This document shows positions 47,157 through 60,328 of a stretch of 64,000 nt of DNA, piece after piece (the first letter of the stretch is position 1; every line of letters begins with the position of its first letter). The notes under the pieces were generated by a model. The model made no database searches. It was not told where the DNA came from and saw only the letters and a list, made by a program, of their open reading frames with translations. The stretch is from the NCBI RefSeq assembly GCF_900187395.1, contig NZ_FYEZ01000003.1, forward strand, positions 186,001 through 250,000, written 5' to 3'. The stretch comes from Kytococcus aerolatus. Its GTDB lineage: Bacteria; Actinomycetota; Actinomycetes; Actinomycetales; Dermatophilaceae. The position numbers were made by a program, and so were the translations under genes.

Positions 47157-47663
47157 GTGGCCGCCTCCGAGCCCGAGCCCCCGCTGGGTCTCACCAGCCT
47201 CACCACCTTCCAGGTGGCCACCACCTCCCAGTGCGGAGGCCGCCGGCAGTACAGCATCAGCGGTCAGGACTACAACTCGCACTTCACGATCCAGAACACC
47301 AAGCCGGGCGAGCCGATCACGAACATCGCCATGACCTTCTGGCTGCCGACGGACGCCGGGACCGTCTGGTACCCGGCTGGCGGCTCCTCGTCCTGCTGGT
47401 CCCGTCCCACCGCCACGGGCAACACGCAGGTACGAAACGGGCTGCTCTACCGCGCCTACACCAGCTCCTTCAGCTGCAGTGCCACCGCGACCGGCACGAC
47501 CTTCCGCATCCCGAGCTCGCAGATGTTCAACTGGGTCTCCTCCTGCCAGAGCTCCTACACCGCTCCCTCGGGGATCGCCTACAACTACAACCAGACGGCG
47601 AACATCCGAGACGAGACGCTCGTGAAGGACAACGGCTGGAACAACACCATGGAGCCCTGGTGA
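47157..47663 (+). CDS. Secreted-type Cys-rich protein with missing signal peptide
   Basis: This 168-residue frame begins AASEPEPPLGLTS and has five cysteines (SQCGGRR, SSSCWSR, SFSCSAT, SSCQSS) and many Ser/Thr/Asn residues, as in exported beta-rich proteins. Upstream codons read TTTATPAVAAS, which looks like the end of a signal peptide, but a stop lies before it and no hydrophobic core is found in any frame. So it is either a truncated gene or has an unseen start. I do not know the family. It is isolated between ppk2 and fprA. Confidence 0.6.
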   Translation: MAASEPEPPLGLTSLTTFQVATTSQCGGRRQYSISGQDYNSHFTIQNTKPGEPITNIAMTFWLPTDAGTVWYPAGGSSSCWSRPTATGNTQVRNGLLYRAYTSSFSCSATATGTTFRIPSSQMFNWVSSCQSSYTAPSGIAYNYNQTANIRDETLVKDNGWNNTMEPW

Positions 47664-47687
47664 CCACCACCGACTGAAGCCAACACC

Positions 47688-47723
47688 GCAGGGGGCCAAC
47701 TCCACCAGGGGTTGGCCCCCTGC
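47688..47723. terminator. Bidirectional terminator between the secreted-type gene and fprA
   Basis: A perfect 13-bp stem (47688-47700 with 47711-47723, GCAGGGGGCC arm) lies between convergent genes. Confidence 0.75.
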
Positions 47724-47745
47724 TGTGCCGCTGCGGTCGTGCCCC

Positions 47746-49095
<1,350 letters not shown>

Positions 49096-49152
49096 GGGGA
49101 CCTCTCGCTCGAGTGCACGGGCTCGACGGGAGGACCCCGGAGCCCGAATGGG

Positions 49153-49171
49153 CAAGGTCAACCTTACCAAC
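49153..49171 (-). promoter_or_regulatory. Candidate DtxR/IdeR iron box before fprA
   Basis: On the minus strand GTTGGTAAGGTTGACCTTG agrees with the DtxR-type 19-base consensus at 11 positions, with the core GGTAAGG-TGACCTT kept. It is located upstream of the iron-related gene fprA. The match is partial. Confidence 0.4.
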
Positions 49172-49218
49172 GCGGGAGGGTCGCGCCCGGCACGGGCCAC
49201 CCTCCCCGGGGACCCGGC

Positions 49219-51090
<1,872 letters not shown>

Positions 51091-51097
51091 GGGCGCC

Positions 51098-51103
51098 ACC
51101 CTA
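51098..51103 (-). promoter_or_regulatory. -10 box TAGGGT, leaderless ABC-F gene
   Basis: TAGGGT lies seven bases before the GTG start codon. Confidence 0.5.
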
Positions 51104-51155
51104 CGGCGCGCACGCCGGACCGCCCGGCGCGCGGGGCCCTCGACCGGCGGGTCGC

Positions 51156-52133
51156 TCAGTGCCGGGTGTCGACCACCCGCGCGCCGGGGGCCGGTCCGGT
51201 CGCGGTGAACACTTGGATCTCCGGGCGCAGCGCCGCCATGCCGACCGAGACGTCGATGGCGTGCTCGCGGCTCTCGCAGAGCAGGGCGACGGTGGGGCCG
51301 GACCCGGAGACGAGGCCGGTGACCGCCCCGACCTCCCGGCCGGCGTCCAGCGTCGCCTGCAGCCCGGGCTGGAGGGCGAGCGCCGGCGCCTGCAGGTCGT
51401 TCTCCAGGTGGCGGGCGATCTCGTGCGGGTCCCCGGTGCGCAGGGCCTGGAGGAGCTCCTGCGGCGGCTCCGGAGCCGCCGTCCGGGCGGCCGAGGTCTC
51501 CGGGGTGGGCGGCCCGTCCCAGCCCAGCTGCCGGTCGAGCTCGCGGTACACGTCCGGGGTGCGCAGGCCCGCGGTGGCCACGCAGAACACCCAGTGGAGC
51601 TCCCCCTGAGAGAGGACGGTGGAGAGCTCGTCGCCACGCCCCAGGCCCAGGGCGTTGCCACCCATCAGGCCGAAGGGCACGTCCGCCCCGAGCTCCGCGG
51701 CGACGTCCTGCAGGTCCAGCGGCGTGAGCTCCTCGCCCCACAGCTCGTTGGCCGCCAGGAGCACCCCGGCGGCGTCGGCCGACCCCCCGGCCATGCCCCC
51801 GGCGACGGGGATGTTCTTCTCCAGGGTGATCGCCACCGGCGACGGGCGCCGCACCCCGCAGGTCCGGGCGTAGTTCTCCCGCAGGAGCTCGGCGGCCCGC
51901 CAGGCGAGATTCGTGGGGTCGGCCGGGACACCCTCCCGGAAGGGGCCCGTCACCTGGAGGGAGGTGCTGCGCGCGCGGCGCACGGTCACCTCGTCGCAGA
52001 GGTCCACGGCGTGGAAGACGGTGGCCAGCGGGTGGTATCCCGAGTCCGGGTCCGGGGGCCCCACCCGCAGCGCGAGGTTCACCTTGGCGGGCACGCGCAC
52101 GGTGGCGGCGCGGGGGGCGTCGGTCCGACTCAT
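51156..52133 (-). CDS. ispE: 4-diphosphocytidyl-2-C-methyl-D-erythritol kinase
   Basis: This 325-residue GHMP kinase is the IspE step of the non-mevalonate pathway. It shows VRVPAKVNLALRVG, the ATP loop NIPVAGGMAGGSADAAG, ADVPFGLMGGNALGLGRGD and GLVSGSGPTVALL. The ATG at 52131-52133 has GAGG upstream, and TAGGGT lies seven bases before it. IspE is near ksgA, as in mycobacteria. Confidence 0.95.
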   Translation of the reverse strand: MSRTDAPRAATVRVPAKVNLALRVGPPDPDSGYHPLATVFHAVDLCDEVTVRRARSTSLQVTGPFREGVPADPTNLAWRAAELLRENYARTCGVRRPSPVAITLEKNIPVAGGMAGGSADAAGVLLAANELWGEELTPLDLQDVAAELGADVPFGLMGGNALGLGRGDELSTVLSQGELHWVFCVATAGLRTPDVYRELDRQLGWDGPPTPETSAARTAAPEPPQELLQALRTGDPHEIARHLENDLQAPALALQPGLQATLDAGREVGAVTGLVSGSGPTVALLCESREHAIDVSVGMAALRPEIQVFTATGPAPGARVVDTRH

Positions 52134-52140
52134 GGTCCTC

Positions 52141-52146
52141 ACCCTA
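52141..52146 (-). promoter_or_regulatory. -10 box TAGGGT before ispE
   Basis: TAGGGT is seven bases upstream of the ispE ATG. The intervening GAGG could also act as a weak ribosome site. Confidence 0.45.
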
Positions 52147-52171
52147 GGCCGCTCGCGCCGGGCGTGGGGTC

Positions 52172-53062
52172 TCAGGCGGAGCGGCGGGCAGCCGCCAACC
52201 GGATGAAGCCGTCGACGTCGAGGGCCTCCCCCCGGGTGCGCGGGTCGATCCCGGCCGCCACGAGCGCCTCCTCGGCGGCCGGCGCGGAACCCGCCCACCC
52301 GGCGAGCGCGGCCCGGAGCGTCTTGCGGCGCTGGGCGAAGGCAGCGTCCACGGCGGCGAAGACCTCCTCGCGGCGGGCACCCAGCGCGGCCTCGTCGCGG
52401 GGCTCCACGTCGATCCGGACCAGCCCGGAGTCCACGTTGGGCGCCGGCCAGAAGACGTTCCGCCCGATGCGCCCGGCCAACCGGGTGGGCCCGTACCAGG
52501 CACACTTCACGCTGGGCACCCCGTAGACCTTCGAGCCGGGCGGGGCGGACATCCGCTCGGCGACCTCCAGCTGCACCATGACGAGCACGGTGCGCAGGCT
52601 GGGGAAGCGCTCGAGCAGCGTGAGCACCACCGGCACGGCCACGTTGTAGGGCAGGTTGGCCACCAGGGCGGTCGGCGCCGGACCGGGCAGCTCGGTGACC
52701 TGCAGCGCGTCGGAGTGCACGACCTCGAGCCGCGTCGCGTGCTGGGGCGCCATCGCCTCCACCGTGCCGGGCAGTGCCTCGGCCAGGCGGGGGTCGATCT
52801 CCACGACCGTCAGGTGGTCGACGACCGGGAGCAGGGCCAGGGTCAGCGAGCCGAGCCCCGGCCCGACCTCCACCACCGCGTCCCCCGCACCGACTCCGGA
52901 GGCCCGCACGATGCGGCGCACCGTGCCCTTGTCGATGACGAAGTTCTGCCCCCACTGCTTCGTGGGGCTCACGCCGAGCCGGTCGGCGAGCTCTCGGATC
53001 TGGACCGGGCCGAGCAGGCCCCCGTCCGGGGCCTCGGGGGGTGCAGGGGTGGTCTCGGGCAT
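52172..53062 (-). CDS. ksgA: 16S rRNA dimethyladenosine transferase KsgA
   Basis: This 296-residue enzyme dimethylates two adenosines near the 3' end of 16S rRNA. It shows [56 protein letters not shown] and the C-terminal [15 protein letters not shown]. The ATG at 53060-53062 is chosen; an upstream open frame runs into the transporter gene and is ignored. Loss of KsgA gives kasugamycin resistance in other bacteria. Confidence 0.95.
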   Translation of the reverse strand: MPETTPAPPEAPDGGLLGPVQIRELADRLGVSPTKQWGQNFVIDKGTVRRIVRASGVGAGDAVVEVGPGLGSLTLALLPVVDHLTVVEIDPRLAEALPGTVEAMAPQHATRLEVVHSDALQVTELPGPAPTALVANLPYNVAVPVVLTLLERFPSLRTVLVMVQLEVAERMSAPPGSKVYGVPSVKCAWYGPTRLAGRIGRNVFWPAPNVDSGLVRIDVEPRDEAALGARREEVFAAVDAAFAQRRKTLRAALAGWAGSAPAAEEALVAAGIDPRTRGEALDVDGFIRLAAARRSA

Positions 53063-53106
53063 GGGCTCATTCTGCCCCGCCCCGGGCACCACGGGCCCGC
53101 CCCACG

Positions 53107-53149
53107 CACGAGCCCCCGCCCGGCGCAGCACACCGGACGGGGGCTCGTG
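53107..53149 (-). terminator. Terminator after the POT transporter gene
   Basis: A 12-bp stem (53107-53118 with 53138-53149, CACGAGCCCC arm) continues with a partly paired apical region, between the transporter stop and ksgA. Confidence 0.7.
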
Positions 53150-53172
53150 GGGCTCTCCCGAGGGGTCAGGGC

Positions 53173-54660
53173 TCAGCGCACCCCCCGCATCAGCGAGAGG
53201 ACCGGCTTGGCCACGAGCAGCAGCAGCGCACCGATGCCGAGGGCGACCGCACCCAGGACGCCGAAGTACATGCGCTCGCCCTCCGCGCTGTAGAACTGCG
53301 CCAGCAGGCCGGACATCGCCGTGCCCAGGGCGACGGACAGGAAGTACAGCGCCACCATCTGGGTCTGGAAGGCCTCCGGCGCCAGCTTGGTGGTCACCGA
53401 GGAGCCGACCGGGCTGAGCATCAGCTCGCCCATGGTCATCACGAACAGGATGCCGACGATCGCCACCACCGGCACCGAGTTCGCCCCCGAGCCGGCCAGC
53501 GGGATGAACAGCAGGAAGGCGATGCCGCAGAGGATGACGCCGAGGGCGAACTTCACGGGCGTCGGCGGCTGCCGGCGGGCCAGCTTGGTCCACAGGGCGG
53601 CGAACAGCGGCGCGAACAGGATGATGAAGACCGGGTTGATCGAGTTGACCCACTCGATGGGGACCTCCCAGCCGAACAGGTCACGGTTCAGCCGCTTGTC
53701 ACTGTAGACGGCCAGGACGGTGAACTGCTGCTGGAAGAGCGACCAGAAGGCCGCCGAGGCGAGGAAGAGGGGCACGAAGGCCCAGACCCGCGAGCGCTCG
53801 ACCTCGGTGACCTGCTTGCTGGTGATCATGACGGCGAAGTAGACGACCGAGGCGATGACGACGAAGACCGTGAGCGTGGTGTCCACGTTCTCCAGGGTGA
53901 CGACCCTGAAGCCGATGAGCGCCGCGATCAGGGCCAGGGCGGCCAGGGCGGCGAGCACCCAGCGACCGCGCTGGCTCGCAGGAAGGGGGTTGGGCACGTG
54001 GTGGACCGACTCCGGGAGGCGCCCCCGACCCCTCCAGTACTGGAGGAGGCCGATGAGCATGCCGACCGCCGCCAGGCCGAAGGCGAGGTGGAAGCCCCAC
54101 TCCTGGCGGGCCCAACCGGTGAGCAGGGGGCCCAGGAGGCCGCCGATGTTCACCCCCATGTAGAAGATGGAGAAGCCCGCGTCGCGGCGGTCGTCCTCCT
54201 TGCTGTAGAGCTCGCCGACGAGGGTGGTGGCGTTGGCCTTCAGACCACCGGACCCGATCGCGACCAGCACCAGACCGATCCCCACACCCAGCAGGCCGGG
54301 CAGGAGGGCCAGGGCGAGGTGGCCGCACATGATGAGGATCGCGGAGAAGAACAGGGTCCGCTCCGGGCCGATCAGACGGTCGGCGACCAGCCCGCCGATG
54401 ATCGTGAACAGGTACACGCTCGCGCCGTAGGCACCGATGATGCCGGCCGCCGTCCCCTCTCCGAGGCCGAGGCCGCCCTCGGAGGTCTCGAAGTACAGGT
54501 AGAGCATGAGCACGACCTGCATGCCGTAGAAGCTGAAGCGCTCCCACAGCTCGACGTTGAAGAGATTGGCCAAGACGCCGGGCTGCCCCATGAAGGTGCG
54601 TTCGTCCGGGTGCCCGGGGGATGCCTCCCGATCGGGAGGTGCGGCGGTGATGTTCGACAT
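53173..54660 (-). CDS. POT-family peptide/proton symporter
   Basis: This 495-residue transporter has about 14 membrane helices and the POT signature: the [12 protein letters not shown] motif (E-x-x-E-R), [31 protein letters not shown] and the [16 protein letters not shown] segment. It imports di- and tripeptides with protons. The ATG at 54658-54660 is chosen to keep the common N-terminus; a GTG at 54696 would add 12 residues. It sits where rpfB lies in mycobacteria (between tatD and ksgA). Confidence 0.9.
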   Translation of the reverse strand: MSNITAAPPDREASPGHPDERTFMGQPGVLANLFNVELWERFSFYGMQVVLMLYLYFETSEGGLGLGEGTAAGIIGAYGASVYLFTIIGGLVADRLIGPERTLFFSAILIMCGHLALALLPGLLGVGIGLVLVAIGSGGLKANATTLVGELYSKEDDRRDAGFSIFYMGVNIGGLLGPLLTGWARQEWGFHLAFGLAAVGMLIGLLQYWRGRGRLPESVHHVPNPLPASQRGRWVLAALAALALIAALIGFRVVTLENVDTTLTVFVVIASVVYFAVMITSKQVTEVERSRVWAFVPLFLASAAFWSLFQQQFTVLAVYSDKRLNRDLFGWEVPIEWVNSINPVFIILFAPLFAALWTKLARRQPPTPVKFALGVILCGIAFLLFIPLAGSGANSVPVVAIVGILFVMTMGELMLSPVGSSVTTKLAPEAFQTQMVALYFLSVALGTAMSGLLAQFYSAEGERMYFGVLGAVALGIGALLLLVAKPVLSLMRGVR

Positions 54661-54742
54661 GACGCACAGATTTCCACTCGGAGCGGCACTCACCAAGAAG
54701 AACGCTGGCGTGTTTCTCAGCTGCCGGAAGTGATCCGGGGCC

Positions 54743-55636
54743 TCACCAGGGGCCGTAGGCCCGCTCGGAGTTCTCGGACAGCGCCGTGCAGAGCTCGGGC
54801 ACCGAGACGTTCAGCGTGCTCGCCATGACCCGCACCGTCAGCGGGATGAGATAGGGCGCGTTCGGCGCCCCGCGGTGCGGGTGGGGGGTGAGATAGGGCG
54901 CGTCGGTCTCCACGAGCAGGTTCTCCAGGGGCACCACCGCCAGGGCGTCCCGCAGGGCATGGGCGTTCTTGAAGGTGACCGTGCCGGAGAAGCTCAGCAG
55001 GTAGCCGCGCTCGACGCACTCGCGCGCCATCGTGATGTCCCCGCTGAAGCAGTGCATCACCGTCCTCTCCGGGGCACCCTCCTCGGCGAGGACGCGCAGC
55101 ACGTCGTCGTGGGCGTCCCGGTCGTGGATCTGCAGGGCCTTGCCGAGCTCCTTCGCCTTGGCGATGTGCCAGCGGAAGCTGTCCTCCTGCACGCCCCGCC
55201 CCGACTCGTCGGTGCGGAAGTGGTCGAGCCCGGTCTCCCCCACCACCCGGATGCGCTCGCCGCGCAGCAGGCCGTCGATCTCGGCCAGCGCCTCCTCGAG
55301 CTCCCCGCGCTCGGCGAGCACGGGCACTTCGTTGGGGTGCAGGGCCACGCCCCCGAGGACCTCCGGGTGGCGGGTGACGACCTCGGCGGTCACCCGGGCG
55401 GACTCGCGATCGCACCCGATCTGCACGAGCCGGTCGACCCCGACCGTCCGAGCGGCCTCGATGACACCCTGCACCCCGGCGCCGTCCCCCATCACCACCC
55501 CGTCGCGCTCGATGTCGACGTGCGTGTGGTTGTCGACCACCGGCAGCGGCAGCGGGTCGGGCAGCGGGGGCGGGTCGGTGCGCCGCGGGGTCGAGGGCTG
55601 GGCGGGCCGGTCGCCGGTCGTGGGGAGCTCGCTCAC
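54743..55636 (-). CDS. tatD: TatD-family metal-dependent DNase
   Basis: This 297-residue TIM-barrel hydrolase has the metal motif [11 protein letters not shown] near residue 34, [21 protein letters not shown] (metal Glu), [24 protein letters not shown] and [14 protein letters not shown] (metal Asp). An N-terminal Pro-rich stretch of about 30 residues precedes the fold. The GTG overlaps the metG stop by four bases (GTGA). TatD proteins are exonucleases; other substrates are possible. Confidence 0.93.
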   Translation of the reverse strand: MSELPTTGDRPAQPSTPRRTDPPPLPDPLPLPVVDNHTHVDIERDGVVMGDGAGVQGVIEAARTVGVDRLVQIGCDRESARVTAEVVTRHPEVLGGVALHPNEVPVLAERGELEEALAEIDGLLRGERIRVVGETGLDHFRTDESGRGVQEDSFRWHIAKAKELGKALQIHDRDAHDDVLRVLAEEGAPERTVMHCFSGDITMARECVERGYLLSFSGTVTFKNAHALRDALAVVPLENLLVETDAPYLTPHPHRGAPNAPYLIPLTVRVMASTLNVSVPELCTALSENSERAYGPW

Positions 55637-57438
55637 TCGGTGTCACCCCCGGCGGTCGTGAGGGAGCGCTCCCGGGCGATCGCCTCGTCGTCGAGCTTGC
55701 GGAAGATCGGGGTCGGCTTCGCCACCGGGGCACCGACCACCACCTCGCGCGGCGCCCAGCTGACGTCGGCGGCGTAGTCCCCGGTGATGACCGGGTACGG
55801 CCGGCCGTCGTCGAGGTCGGTGACCTCCTCCACCCGCGGCATCGGGGCGACGAGAAGCTCCCCGCCCAGCGCCCGCTCCACGTCGTTGGCGGCATTGGGC
55901 AGGAAGGGCGAGAGCAGGGTGTTCAGGTCGGTGACCGCCTGCGCGCAGGTCCACAGCACGGTGGCCAGGCGCTCGCGCTGGTCCTCCCCCTTGAGCTTGA
56001 AGGGCTCGGTGGTGGAGATGTAGGCGTTGGCCTCGCCCACCAGGCGCATCGCCTCGGCGAGGGCCTGCCGGTTGCGGAAGCGCTCCAGCAGCCCGCCGAC
56101 GGTCTCGAAGCCGCCGCGGACCTGCTCCAGCAGGGCGGTGTCCACCTCCTGCAGCTCCCCGGGGGCGGGCACCTCGCCGAAGCTCTTCGCGATCATCGAG
56201 GCGGTGCGGTTGACCAGGTTGCCCCAGCCGGCCACCAGCTCGCCGTTGGTGCGGCGGGCGAACTCCTCCCACGAGAAGTCGGCGTCGGAGGTCTCCGGGG
56301 CGACGGCCGAGAGGTAGTAGCGGATCGCGTCGGCCTGCTGGCGCTCCAGGACCTCGCGCACGAGGATCACGTGGCCGCGGGAGGTGGAGAACTGCCGGCC
56401 CTCCAGGGTCATGAACTCCGAGCTCACCACGGTGGTCGGCAGGACGAGCTCCCCGTACGGGCCCACCTCGCCGCCCTTGCTGCCCTGCCCGTTGTGGGCC
56501 AGGAGCTCGGCCGGCCAGATCTGCGAGTGGAAGACGATGTTGTCCTTGCCCATGAAGTACGAGCTGATCGTCTCCGGGTCGTTCCACCAGCGGCGCCAGG
56601 CCTCCGGGTCGCCCGAGCGGCGGGCCCACTCGATGGAAGCCGACAGGTAGCCGATCACCGCGTCGAACCAGACGTAGAGGCGCTTCGGGGCGTCCTCCCA
56701 GTCCGGCAGCGGCACCTTGATGCCCCAGTCGATGTCGCGGGTCATCGCCCGCGGCCGGATCTCGGAGAGGATGTTCCGCGAGAAGGCGATGACATTCGGG
56801 CGCCAGGCCCCGGAGGCCTCCCGGCCGTCGAGCCACTCGGAGAGCGCCTCGGCCAGGGCCGGCAGGTCGAGCAGGAAGTGGTTGGTCTCGACGAACTCGG
56901 GGGTCTCCCCGTTGATCTTGCTCCGGGGGTCGACCAGGTCGGCCGGGTCGAGCTGGTTGCCGCAGCTGTCGCACTGGTCGCCGCGGGCGTCGGTGGCGCC
57001 GCACAACGGGCAGGTGCCCTCGATGTAGCGGTCGGGCAGGGTGCGCCCCGTCGACGGGCTGATGGCCCCCAGCTGGGTCTGCTCCACGAAGTAGCCGTTC
57101 GCGTGGACCGCGGTGAACATCTGCCGCACCACCTCGTGGTGGTTGGCGGTGGTGGTGCGGGTGAAGAGGTCGTAGGAGAGCCCCAGCGCGGCGAGGTCCT
57201 CGCAGATGCCCCGGTGCTGGACGTCGACGAACTCCTGCGCGCTCATCCCGGCGGCATCGGCCTGCACGAGGATCGGCGTGCCGTGCTCGTCGCTGCCCGA
57301 GACCATGAGCACCTCGTGGCCCCGCAGGCGCATGTAGCGGCAGTACACGTCGGAGGGGACACCGAAGCCCGCGACGTGACCCAGGTGGCGGGGGCCGTTG
57401 GCGTACGGCCAGGCGACGGCGGCAAGGACTCGGCTCAT
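55633..57438 (-). CDS. metG: Methionyl-tRNA synthetase
   Basis: This 601-residue class I synthetase has [16 protein letters not shown] (HIGH-type motif), a zinc knuckle [20 protein letters not shown], the synthetase core [28 protein letters not shown] and the KMSKS-equivalent RQFSTSRG. It is the short form without a C-terminal tRNA-binding dimer domain. The ATG at 57436-57438 is seven bases after TAGAAT. The order metG-tatD is the same as in mycobacteria. Confidence 0.96.
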   Translation of the reverse strand: MSRVLAAVAWPYANGPRHLGHVAGFGVPSDVYCRYMRLRGHEVLMVSGSDEHGTPILVQADAAGMSAQEFVDVQHRGICEDLAALGLSYDLFTRTTTANHHEVVRQMFTAVHANGYFVEQTQLGAISPSTGRTLPDRYIEGTCPLCGATDARGDQCDSCGNQLDPADLVDPRSKINGETPEFVETNHFLLDLPALAEALSEWLDGREASGAWRPNVIAFSRNILSEIRPRAMTRDIDWGIKVPLPDWEDAPKRLYVWFDAVIGYLSASIEWARRSGDPEAWRRWWNDPETISSYFMGKDNIVFHSQIWPAELLAHNGQGSKGGEVGPYGELVLPTTVVSSEFMTLEGRQFSTSRGHVILVREVLERQQADAIRYYLSAVAPETSDADFSWEEFARRTNGELVAGWGNLVNRTASMIAKSFGEVPAPGELQEVDTALLEQVRGGFETVGGLLERFRNRQALAEAMRLVGEANAYISTTEPFKLKGEDQRERLATVLWTCAQAVTDLNTLLSPFLPNAANDVERALGGELLVAPMPRVEEVTDLDDGRPYPVITGDYAADVSWAPREVVVGAPVAKPTPIFRKLDDEAIARERSLTTAGGDTE

Positions 57439-57445
57439 GCACGGG

Positions 57446-57451
57446 ATTCTA
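57446..57451 (-). promoter_or_regulatory. -10 box TAGAAT, leaderless metG
   Basis: TAGAAT lies seven bases before the metG ATG, with no Shine-Dalgarno. Confidence 0.55.
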
Positions 57452-57484
57452 CGAGGCGCACCCTCGCCCCGGCCCCGCACGGGC

Positions 57485-58156
57485 TCAGAGCACCCGGCGG
57501 GTGACCAGCCGTTCGTCCCGGGCGGGCACGGCGAGATCCTCCCGGCGGTCCCGCATGCGGCGGTAGCGCCGCCAGGCCCACCAGGCCACCCACAGCAGCA
57601 CCAGCAGGGCCACGAGCACGAAGAGCGGCGCCATCACGGCCACCAGGCTCAGCGAGATCGCCGCCACGTCCTCGGCCGCCGACACCACCGGCGTCCCGGT
57701 CCCCAGGGTGGCGGTGTTCACCATCGGCCGGGCAGAGGCCTTCCCCGAGTGCACCAGGCCGGCCACGATGATGCCGGCGATGACCCCCACCCAGGGGTGC
57801 TCGGCCATCCACGCCGAGTTGTCGATGCTCTCCGCCGCCGAGGTGGCCGCGAAGATCAGCCCCCCGGTCATCGGGCGGACGAAGGTGCCGACGGCGTCGT
57901 TGAGGTGGTCGACGACGGCCACCTTGTCCACCGTCACCTCGAGGATCAGGAGCAGCCCCGCCCCACCGATGGCCCACCAGGACTCGATCCACGCGAAATC
58001 CGCCGGCAGGCGCACCAGATCGGTGTACCGGGCGAAGAGCGCGACGATGAGGAAGGGGACGTAGGCGTTGAGGCCGGCTGCGGCCGAGAGACCGAGGCCA
58101 GTCAGGGCAGCGAGCACGGGCACTCCTGGAACGAGGGGGACGGGTTCACGCCCCAT
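57485..58156 (-). CDS. DUF4126 membrane protein
   Basis: This 223-residue protein has about five hydrophobic segments and the DUF4126 pattern: [43 protein letters not shown] (conserved charged loop), [14 protein letters not shown] and [15 protein letters not shown]. Its function is unknown. A strong GAGGAGG Shine-Dalgarno five bases before the ATG at 58156 supports that start. It lies between rsmI (divergent) and metG. Confidence 0.85.
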   Translation of the reverse strand: MGREPVPLVPGVPVLAALTGLGLSAAAGLNAYVPFLIVALFARYTDLVRLPADFAWIESWWAIGGAGLLLILEVTVDKVAVVDHLNDAVGTFVRPMTGGLIFAATSAAESIDNSAWMAEHPWVGVIAGIIVAGLVHSGKASARPMVNTATLGTGTPVVSAAEDVAAISLSLVAVMAPLFVLVALLVLLWVAWWAWRRYRRMRDRREDLAVPARDERLVTRRVL

Positions 58157-58297
58157 GGAACCTCCTCACCCTCGCATCCGATGCCTCCAGACGCCCACCG
58201 ACGGCGCTTCGTTGTCGAGATGTGACCTGGGACGCACCACGGGGCCACGGGTGCCCCGTCCCACCCCCGACCCCCAGCCGCCCGGGATGATGGGGCC

Positions 58298-59128
58298 ATG
58301 ACTTCCGGAACCCTGGTCCTGGCCGCCACCCCCATCGGCGACCCGGCCGACGCCGCCCCCCGGCTGGCCACCGAGCTGTCGACCGCCGAGCTCGTCGCCG
58401 CCGAGGACACCCGCCGCACGCTGCGCCTGGCGGCCGCGCTGGGGGTGACGATCACCGGGGAGCTCGTGAGCTATCACGAGCACAACGAGGCCTCCCGGAC
58501 CGGGGAGCTGGTCGAGCGCATCGCCGCCGGCACCCGGGTCCTGCTGGTGACCGACGCGGGCATGCCCTCGGTGAGCGACCCCGGGTACCGCCTCGTCCAG
58601 GCCTGCGCCGAGCAGGACCTCCCGGTGACCTGCGTGCCCGGGCCCAGCGCCGCCCTCATGGCGCTGGCGGTCTCCGGCCTGCCGGTGGACCGCTTCTGCT
58701 TCGAGGGCTTCCCACCCCGCAAGGCCGGGCCGCGCCGGGCGCTGCTCACCGGGCTGGCCGCCGAGCGTCGGACGATGATCTTCTTCGAGGCCCCGCACCG
58801 GCTGGCCGACACCCTGCGGGCCATGGCCGAGGTCTTCGGCGACGAGCGCCGGGCCGCGGTCTGCCGGGAGCTCACCAAGACCTACGAGGAGGTGCGCCGG
58901 GGGCCGCTGGCCGAGCTCGCCGAGTGGGCCGTGGAGGGCGCCCGCGGGGAGATCACCGTGGTCGTGGAAGGGGCCCCCGTGCAGCAGGCGGACCCGCAGC
59001 AGGCCCTCGCCCGCGTGCAGGATCTCGTAGCCGGTGGGGAGCGGCTGCGGGCCGCCTGCAAGACGGTGGCCGCCGAGACCGGGCTGGCCTCCCGGGATCT
59101 CTACGAGGCGGCGCTGGCGGCCGGCTGA
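58298..59128 (+). CDS. rsmI: 16S rRNA 2'-O-ribose methyltransferase RsmI
   Basis: This 276-residue tetrapyrrole-methylase-fold enzyme methylates the ribose of C1402 in 16S rRNA. It shows VLAATPIGDPADAAPRL, VAAEDTRRTLRLAAAL, SYHEHNEASR, VTDAGMPSVSDPGYRLV, VPGPSAALMALAVSGL and FFEAPHRLADTL. Length is typical. Divergent DUF4126 and metG lie upstream, as a similar set does in other actinobacteria. Confidence 0.94.
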   Translation: MTSGTLVLAATPIGDPADAAPRLATELSTAELVAAEDTRRTLRLAAALGVTITGELVSYHEHNEASRTGELVERIAAGTRVLLVTDAGMPSVSDPGYRLVQACAEQDLPVTCVPGPSAALMALAVSGLPVDRFCFEGFPPRKAGPRRALLTGLAAERRTMIFFEAPHRLADTLRAMAEVFGDERRAAVCRELTKTYEEVRRGPLAELAEWAVEGARGEITVVVEGAPVQQADPQQALARVQDLVAGGERLRAACKTVAAETGLASRDLYEAALAAG

Positions 59129-59143
59129 CAGCTCCCCCGGGGA

Positions 59144-59185
59144 CGGCGAAGGGGGACCCACCCTGCGGTGGGTCCCCCTTCGCCG
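59144..59185. terminator. Bidirectional terminator between rsmI and arfC
   Basis: A perfect 19-bp stem (59144-59162 with 59167-59185, CGGCGAAGGG arm) with a 4-base loop lies between convergent genes. Confidence 0.85.
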
Positions 59186-59212
59186 CCCTGCGGTCAGCGC
59201 GATGCCGGCCGG

Positions 59213-60160
59213 TCAGCGCTTGCGACGGTCCCAGTGGCGGAACCCGGCGGCGCGGGCCGACTCCTCGTCGGCGAACCACACCTCGGCCTGGGTGTCGGCG
59301 TACCCCGGGCTCTCGATGGTGTGGAAGAGGCCGGAGTCGGCATTGCCCTTGATGATCCAGCCCTCGGGGCCGGAGCCGTCCGCGGCCGCACGGGCCGAGC
59401 CGGGGCCGTAGGGCTCGTCACCGTCGAGCTCGTCGAGCTCGAGGGACTCCTCGGGGTCGACGAGCTCGTCGCCCACGGGCTCCCGGTTCTCCGCGCTGCC
59501 CGCGTCCTCCTCGTCGCCCAGCGGGTACGCACCGGCGTCGACGGTCGGGATGGCCTGGGTGCTGTCCGAGGCGAGCTGCGTGGCCCGCTCGTCGTCACCC
59601 TCCAGCTGCGAGCCCGCGGCGGCGACACCCCCGGCGGCGCCGGCCGCGGCCACACCGGTGCCGGTGCTCACGACCTGGGTGTCCCCGTCGTCGAGCGCGG
59701 CGGCGTCGAAGACGGCCTCCTCCTCGCGGAGGGCCTCCTCCTGACGACGCGCCTCCGCCTCCCGTCGGGCCTCGGCCCGACGGTCACGCTTCTTGCGCTT
59801 GCTCCGCTTGGACTCCTTGACCGGGGCGTCCTCGTCGTCCCCGGCCCCGAGCGCCGCGGCACCCGCGACACCGGCAGCACCGGTCGCTGCGGCGCTGCGC
59901 TCGCTGTAGCGCACCGCGTCGTCGTCACCACCGGTCGCCGCGGACCCGTCGGCGGGCTCCGCGTCGTCGTCCGCGTAGCGCACGTCGTCACGGTCGTCCT
60001 CGACCTCGACGCGGTCGTCGTCCACGTCGGCGATCGCGTCGAGGTGCCGGTCGTACTCGGACGCCGGGATCACCCGGGTCACGGAACGCACGGACCACAG
60101 CCAGGTGACCAGCGCACCCAGCAGGAAGGACAGCAGGATCAACCACCAGTTGCCGTTCAC
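59213..60160 (-). CDS. arfC: ArfC-like membrane-anchored protein with sunset domain
   Basis: This 315-residue protein has an N-terminal membrane anchor (about 3-24), a long acidic region with Lys/Arg-rich helix (about 115-150) and a C-terminal domain (about 265-315) with GWIIKGNADSGLFHTIESPGYADTQ and EVWFADEESARAAGFR. That domain is the sunset type found in ArfC channel-accessory proteins. The GTG start overlaps the arfB stop (GTGA). In mycobacteria ArfA, ArfB and ArfC work together and affect ammonia export and growth in acid. Confidence 0.82.
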   Translation of the reverse strand: MNGNWWLILLSFLLGALVTWLWSVRSVTRVIPASEYDRHLDAIADVDDDRVEVEDDRDDVRYADDDAEPADGSAATGGDDDAVRYSERSAAATGAAGVAGAAALGAGDDEDAPVKESKRSKRKKRDRRAEARREAEARRQEEALREEEAVFDAAALDDGDTQVVSTGTGVAAAGAAGGVAAAGSQLEGDDERATQLASDSTQAIPTVDAGAYPLGDEEDAGSAENREPVGDELVDPEESLELDELDGDEPYGPGSARAAADGSGPEGWIIKGNADSGLFHTIESPGYADTQAEVWFADEESARAAGFRHWDRRKR

Positions 60161-60315
60161 GCGTCGTCTCCGATCTCACGGGCGCCGGGCAGGTCGCTGA
60201 ACGCGTCCTCCTCCGACTCGGCGGGCACGGCCATGCCGATGATGACGTACATCACCAGGGCGCCCAGCACGAAGGCCACCAGCAGCCACAGCCACTGCAT
60301 CAGGAACTCAGCCAT
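60157..60315 (-). CDS. arfB: ArfB-like small membrane protein
   Basis: This 52-residue protein starts MAEFLMQWLWLLVAFVLGAL and continues with hydrophobic residues to about position 29, then an acidic tail (ESEEDAFSDLP). Size, one helix and place between arfA and arfC match ArfB of mycobacteria (about 50 residues). The ATG has a GAGAGG Shine-Dalgarno. It overlaps the arfC start by four bases, so the three genes form one coupled operon. Confidence 0.75.
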   Translation of the reverse strand: MAEFLMQWLWLLVAFVLGALVMYVIIGMAVPAESEEDAFSDLPGAREIGDDA

Positions 60316-60328
60316 GTTGCCTCTCCTC

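Noticed and set aside
58280-58297. Leaderless promoter GATGAT before rsmI
   Set aside because: The hexamer lacks the TANNNT form; the same is true of GATGAT before the DUF4032 gene, so I do not call either.
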